Part shown: in pieces, positions 61,799 through 64,000 of the stretch
Position numbering within the stretch: the first letter of the stretch is position 1
Layout: each line of letters opens with the position of its first letter
From: Lachnospiraceae bacterium AC2012
GTDB taxonomy: Bacteria; Bacillota; Clostridia; Lachnospirales; Lachnospiraceae
NCBI GenBank assembly: GCA_000702525.1
Contig: JNIN01000001.1
Location: forward strand, 372,001-436,000
Reading direction: 5' to 3'
Length of the DNA: 64,000 nt
Translations under genes and position numbers: made by a program
Notes under the pieces: generated by a model
Database searches by the model: none
What the model was told of the DNA's origin: nothing
The model's input: only the letters and a program-made list of their open reading frames with translations

Positions 61799-62518
61799 AT
61801 GAGTGTTATTTCAATGAAGCAGTTATTAGAAGCAGGTGTTCATTTCGGACATCAGACAAGAAGATGGAACCCTAAGATGGATCCATATATCTACACAGAG
61901 AGAAATGGTATCCATATCATTGATCTTCAGAAGTCTGTAGGTATGATCGATGATGCATACAATGCAGTGTTCGATATCGTAGCTCAGGGTGGTACAGTAC
62001 TTTTCGTAGGTACTAAGAAGCAGGCTCAGGATACTATCAAGGAAGAAGCAGAACGTTGCGGAATGTACTACGTTAACGAAAGATGGCTTGGTGGTATGCT
62101 TACAAACTTCAAGACTATCCAGAGCAGAATTGCACGTTTAAAGGCAATCGAAAAGATGGCTGAAGATGGAACATTTGATCGTCTTCCAAAGAAGGAAGTT
62201 GCTGGTCTTCAGAAGGAATTAGAAAAGTTACAGAAGAATATCGGTGGTATCGCTGATATGAAGAGAATTCCTGATGCAATCTTCATCGTTGATCCTAAGA
62301 AGGAAAGAATCTGCGTACAGGAAGCTCATGCACTTGGAATCACATTAATTGGTATCGCTGATACAAACTGCGATCCTGAAGAACTTGATTTCATCATCCC
62401 TGGTAACGATGATGCTATCCGTGCAGTTAAGCTTATCGTTTCTAAGATGGCTGACGCTGTAGTTGAAGCTAAGCAGGGTGAAGAAGTTCCTGCAGAAGTT
62501 GAAGCTGTAGAGGAATAA
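61799..62518 (+). CDS. rpsB: 30S ribosomal protein S2
   Basis: 239 residues. [42 protein letters not shown] is the S2 signature, followed by [14 protein letters not shown] and [28 protein letters not shown] 6 nt upstream fixes the ATG at 61799; an earlier in-frame start lies inside the leader structure. Codon use is strongly biased, as in highly expressed genes. Confidence 0.98.
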   Translation: MSVISMKQLLEAGVHFGHQTRRWNPKMDPYIYTERNGIHIIDLQKSVGMIDDAYNAVFDIVAQGGTVLFVGTKKQAQDTIKEEAERCGMYYVNERWLGGMLTNFKTIQSRIARLKAIEKMAEDGTFDRLPKKEVAGLQKELEKLQKNIGGIADMKRIPDAIFIVDPKKERICVQEAHALGITLIGIADTNCDPEELDFIIPGNDDAIRAVKLIVSKMADAVVEAKQGEEVPAEVEAVEE

Positions 62519-62552
62519 TTTAAACAAAACGTATATATTGGAGGAAATCTAG

Positions 62553-63485
62553 ATGGCAATTTCAGCTAAAGATGTCAAGGCACTTCGTGATTTAACAGGT
62601 GCTGGTATGATGGATTGTAAGAAAGCTCTTAACGAAACAGATGGCGATATGGACGCTGCTGTAGAGCTTTTAAGAAAGAAGGGTCAGGCTAAGGCTGAGA
62701 AGAAGGCTGACCGTATCGCAGCTGAGGGTGTTTCTCTCGTTGCACAGAAGGATGACAAGACAGCGGCAATCGTTGAAGTTAACTCTGAAACAGATTTCGT
62801 TGCTAAGAATGAAAAGTTCATCAACTTCGTAACTGCTGTTGCAGAACAGGCTCTTGATGCTGAGTCAGAAGATATGGATGCATTCCTTGCATCTGCTTGG
62901 AAGGCAGATACTTCTAAGACAGTTAACGATGCTCTTGTAGAACAGGTTGCTGTTATCGGAGAAAAGCTTTCTATCCGTCGTATTAAGAAGGTTACAGCTG
63001 ACAATGGTGTTGTAGTTTCTTACGTACACGGTGGCGGTAGAATTGGTGTTCTTCTTTCTGCTGAAACAGAAACTGTTAACGATGCAGTTAAGGAAGCACT
63101 TTCAAACGTTGCAATGCAGATCGCTGCATTAAATCCTAAGTACATCTCTGATGCTGATGTAGATGAAGAATACATCAAGCATGAGACAGAAATTCTTAAG
63201 GCTCAGATCGAAAACGATCCTAAGGAATCTCAGAAGCCTGAAAAGGTTAAGGAAGGTATGATTCAGGGACGTATTAAGAAAGAACTTAAGGAAGTATGTC
63301 TTCTTGATCAGGCTTATGTTAAGGCTGCTGACGGAAAGCAGACAGTTGCTAAGTACTTAGAAGAAGTTTCTAAGGAAGTTGGCGCTACAGTTACTATTAA
63401 GGAATTTGTTCGTTTCGAAACTGGTGAAGGTATCGAAAAGAAGGAAGAAGATTTCGCTGAAGAAGTAGCTAAGCAGTTAATGTAA
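62553..63485 (+). CDS. tsf: Translation elongation factor Ts
   Basis: 310 residues. It is the nucleotide exchange factor for EF-Tu. AKDVKALRDLTGAGMMDCKKALNETDGDMDAAVELLRKKG and VEVNSETDFVAKNEKF are diagnostic. It is co-transcribed with rpsB (34-bp gap) and ends at a terminator. Confidence 0.98.
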   Translation: MAISAKDVKALRDLTGAGMMDCKKALNETDGDMDAAVELLRKKGQAKAEKKADRIAAEGVSLVAQKDDKTAAIVEVNSETDFVAKNEKFINFVTAVAEQALDAESEDMDAFLASAWKADTSKTVNDALVEQVAVIGEKLSIRRIKKVTADNGVVVSYVHGGGRIGVLLSAETETVNDAVKEALSNVAMQIAALNPKYISDADVDEEYIKHETEILKAQIENDPKESQKPEKVKEGMIQGRIKKELKEVCLLDQAYVKAADGKQTVAKYLEEVSKEVGATVTIKEFVRFETGEGIEKKEEDFAEEVAKQLM

Positions 63486-63502
63486 TTAATATACTGTTTA
63501 TG

Positions 63503-63536
63503 GAAAGGCACTATAGAAATATAGTGCCTTTCTTTG
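63503..63536 (+). terminator. Rho-independent terminator after tsf
   Basis: A 13-bp stem (GAAAGGCACTATA 63503-63515 / TATAGTGCCTTTC 63520-63532) with a GAAA loop and a short TTT tail. Confidence 0.8.
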
Positions 63537-63563
63537 AACAAAGGTTCATATTGGAGGTCTGTG

Positions 63564-64000
63564 ATGACAACAGGGGAGAGAGAAGAGCAGATTCAGAACA
63601 GAAGAAATAAACGTAAGAGAGTACAAAGAATGAAATCCATGATTGTATGGACGATTTCGCTCTGGATGATTATTTCGATGGTCCTGTTAGCATTTTTAAC
63701 AGTCAAGGTTATTTCCTTGCAACATCAGGTGAATGTTTTGTCGGCGTCGCTGACGGATTCTTCTGCAGATATAACAAGTACATCGGATATTTCCGATGCG
63801 CTTGTTACGACGCAGAATGGAACGGCAGAGAGCAATCTGGCAGATGCCGATGATACGTTAAAAGTGTATCTGACGTTTGATGATGGTCCGAGTGAAAACA
63901 CGGATGAGATTCTTGATATCTTAGATGATTATGGGGTAAAAGCTACTTTTTTTGTGGTTGGAAAATCGGATGAAGAATCAACGGCACGTTATCAAAGAAT
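63564..64000 (+). CDS. Polysaccharide deacetylase (NodB-like), 3' truncated by window
   Basis: An open frame from ATG 63564 (GGAGGT 8 nt upstream) to the window end, 145 codons seen. A Lys/Arg-rich cytoplasmic start is followed by a membrane anchor (SLWMIISMVLLAFLTVKVI). A Ser/Thr/Asp-rich spacer comes next, then VYLTFDDGPSENTDEILDIL and GVKATFFVVG, the catalytic Asp/metal motif of carbohydrate esterase family 4. It probably deacetylates peptidoglycan or another cell-surface glycan. Confidence 0.88.
   Translation, partial: MTTGEREEQIQNRRNKRKRVQRMKSMIVWTISLWMIISMVLLAFLTVKVISLQHQVNVLSASLTDSSADITSTSDISDALVTTQNGTAESNLADADDTLKVYLTFDDGPSENTDEILDILDDYGVKATFFVVGKSDEESTARYQR

Noticed and set aside
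1-64000. tRNA or rRNA genes, insertion sequences, prophage and CRISPR arrays.
   Set aside because: None seen by eye: no cloverleaf-like segments, transposase or integrase motifs, or regularly spaced direct repeats outside coding low-complexity tracts.

Overview
The window is an AT-rich chromosomal segment (roughly 40% G+C by eye) from a motile, low-GC Gram-positive anaerobe, most likely a Lachnospiraceae (Roseburia/Lachnospira/Agathobacter-like). The evidence is the DUF5717-DUF5716 operon and DUF5662 and DUF6115 proteins typical of that family, CodY, an NfnAB-type bifurcating oxidoreductase and a Bacillota-type fla/che operon with FliY, CheC and CheD. The genus cannot be fixed from sequence alone. 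No tRNA, rRNA, insertion sequence, prophage or CRISPR array was seen.

Region 1 (1-8.2 kb): the tail of a family 2 glycosyltransferase, a queuosine-precursor transporter gene (queT) behind a preQ1-like riboswitch, argS, and an apparent four-gene operon of two COG0523 (CobW-type) metal GTPases followed by nfnA and nfnB. A bidirectional terminator separates this operon from a convergent CobD/HisC-like aminotransferase gene.

Region 2 (9.3-16.3 kb): a four-gene operon of unknown function encoding a 1188-residue DUF5717 protein (Ig-like and helical-repeat), a DUF5716 actin/Hsp70-fold protein, a TPR-like protein and a coiled-coil membrane protein. This is the best candidate here for an undescribed multi-protein system.

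Region 3 (16.3-28.3 kb): housekeeping and DNA-processing genes (gltX, a UvrD-like helicase, a DUF1292 gene, a GH13 debranching-enzyme homologue that has lost its catalytic residues, a DUF5662 gene, yifB/comM, dprA, topA, codY). The codY promoter carries a near-consensus CodY box, which suggests autoregulation.

Region 4 (28.4-61.6 kb): a nearly continuous flagellar/chemotaxis supercluster. The order is flgB-flgC-fliE-fliF-fliG-fliH-fliI-fliJ-motE-like-fliK-flgD-TIGR02530-flgE, then a terminator and structured leader, then motA-motB-fliL-fliM-fliY-cheY-fliO-fliP-fliQ-fliR-flhB-flhA-flhF-flhG-pilZ-cheB-cheA-cheW-cheC-cheD-(small membrane protein)-fliA-(orphan)-swrB-like-(MltG-like fragment). It encodes the basal body, export apparatus, hook, Na+-type stator, C ring, CheA pathway and sigma-28. 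Filament, rod (flgF/flgG), cap and flgM genes, and cheR, are absent and must lie elsewhere. The CheB receiver domain has Glu in place of the phospho-acceptor Asp.

Region 5 (61.6-64 kb): rpsB (with promoter and structured leader), tsf, a terminator, and the start of a polysaccharide deacetylase gene running off the window. The order dprA-topA-codY-fla/che-sigma28-swrB-rpsB-tsf matches the Bacillus subtilis chromosome, with trmFO-xerC-hslVU missing between topA and codY.
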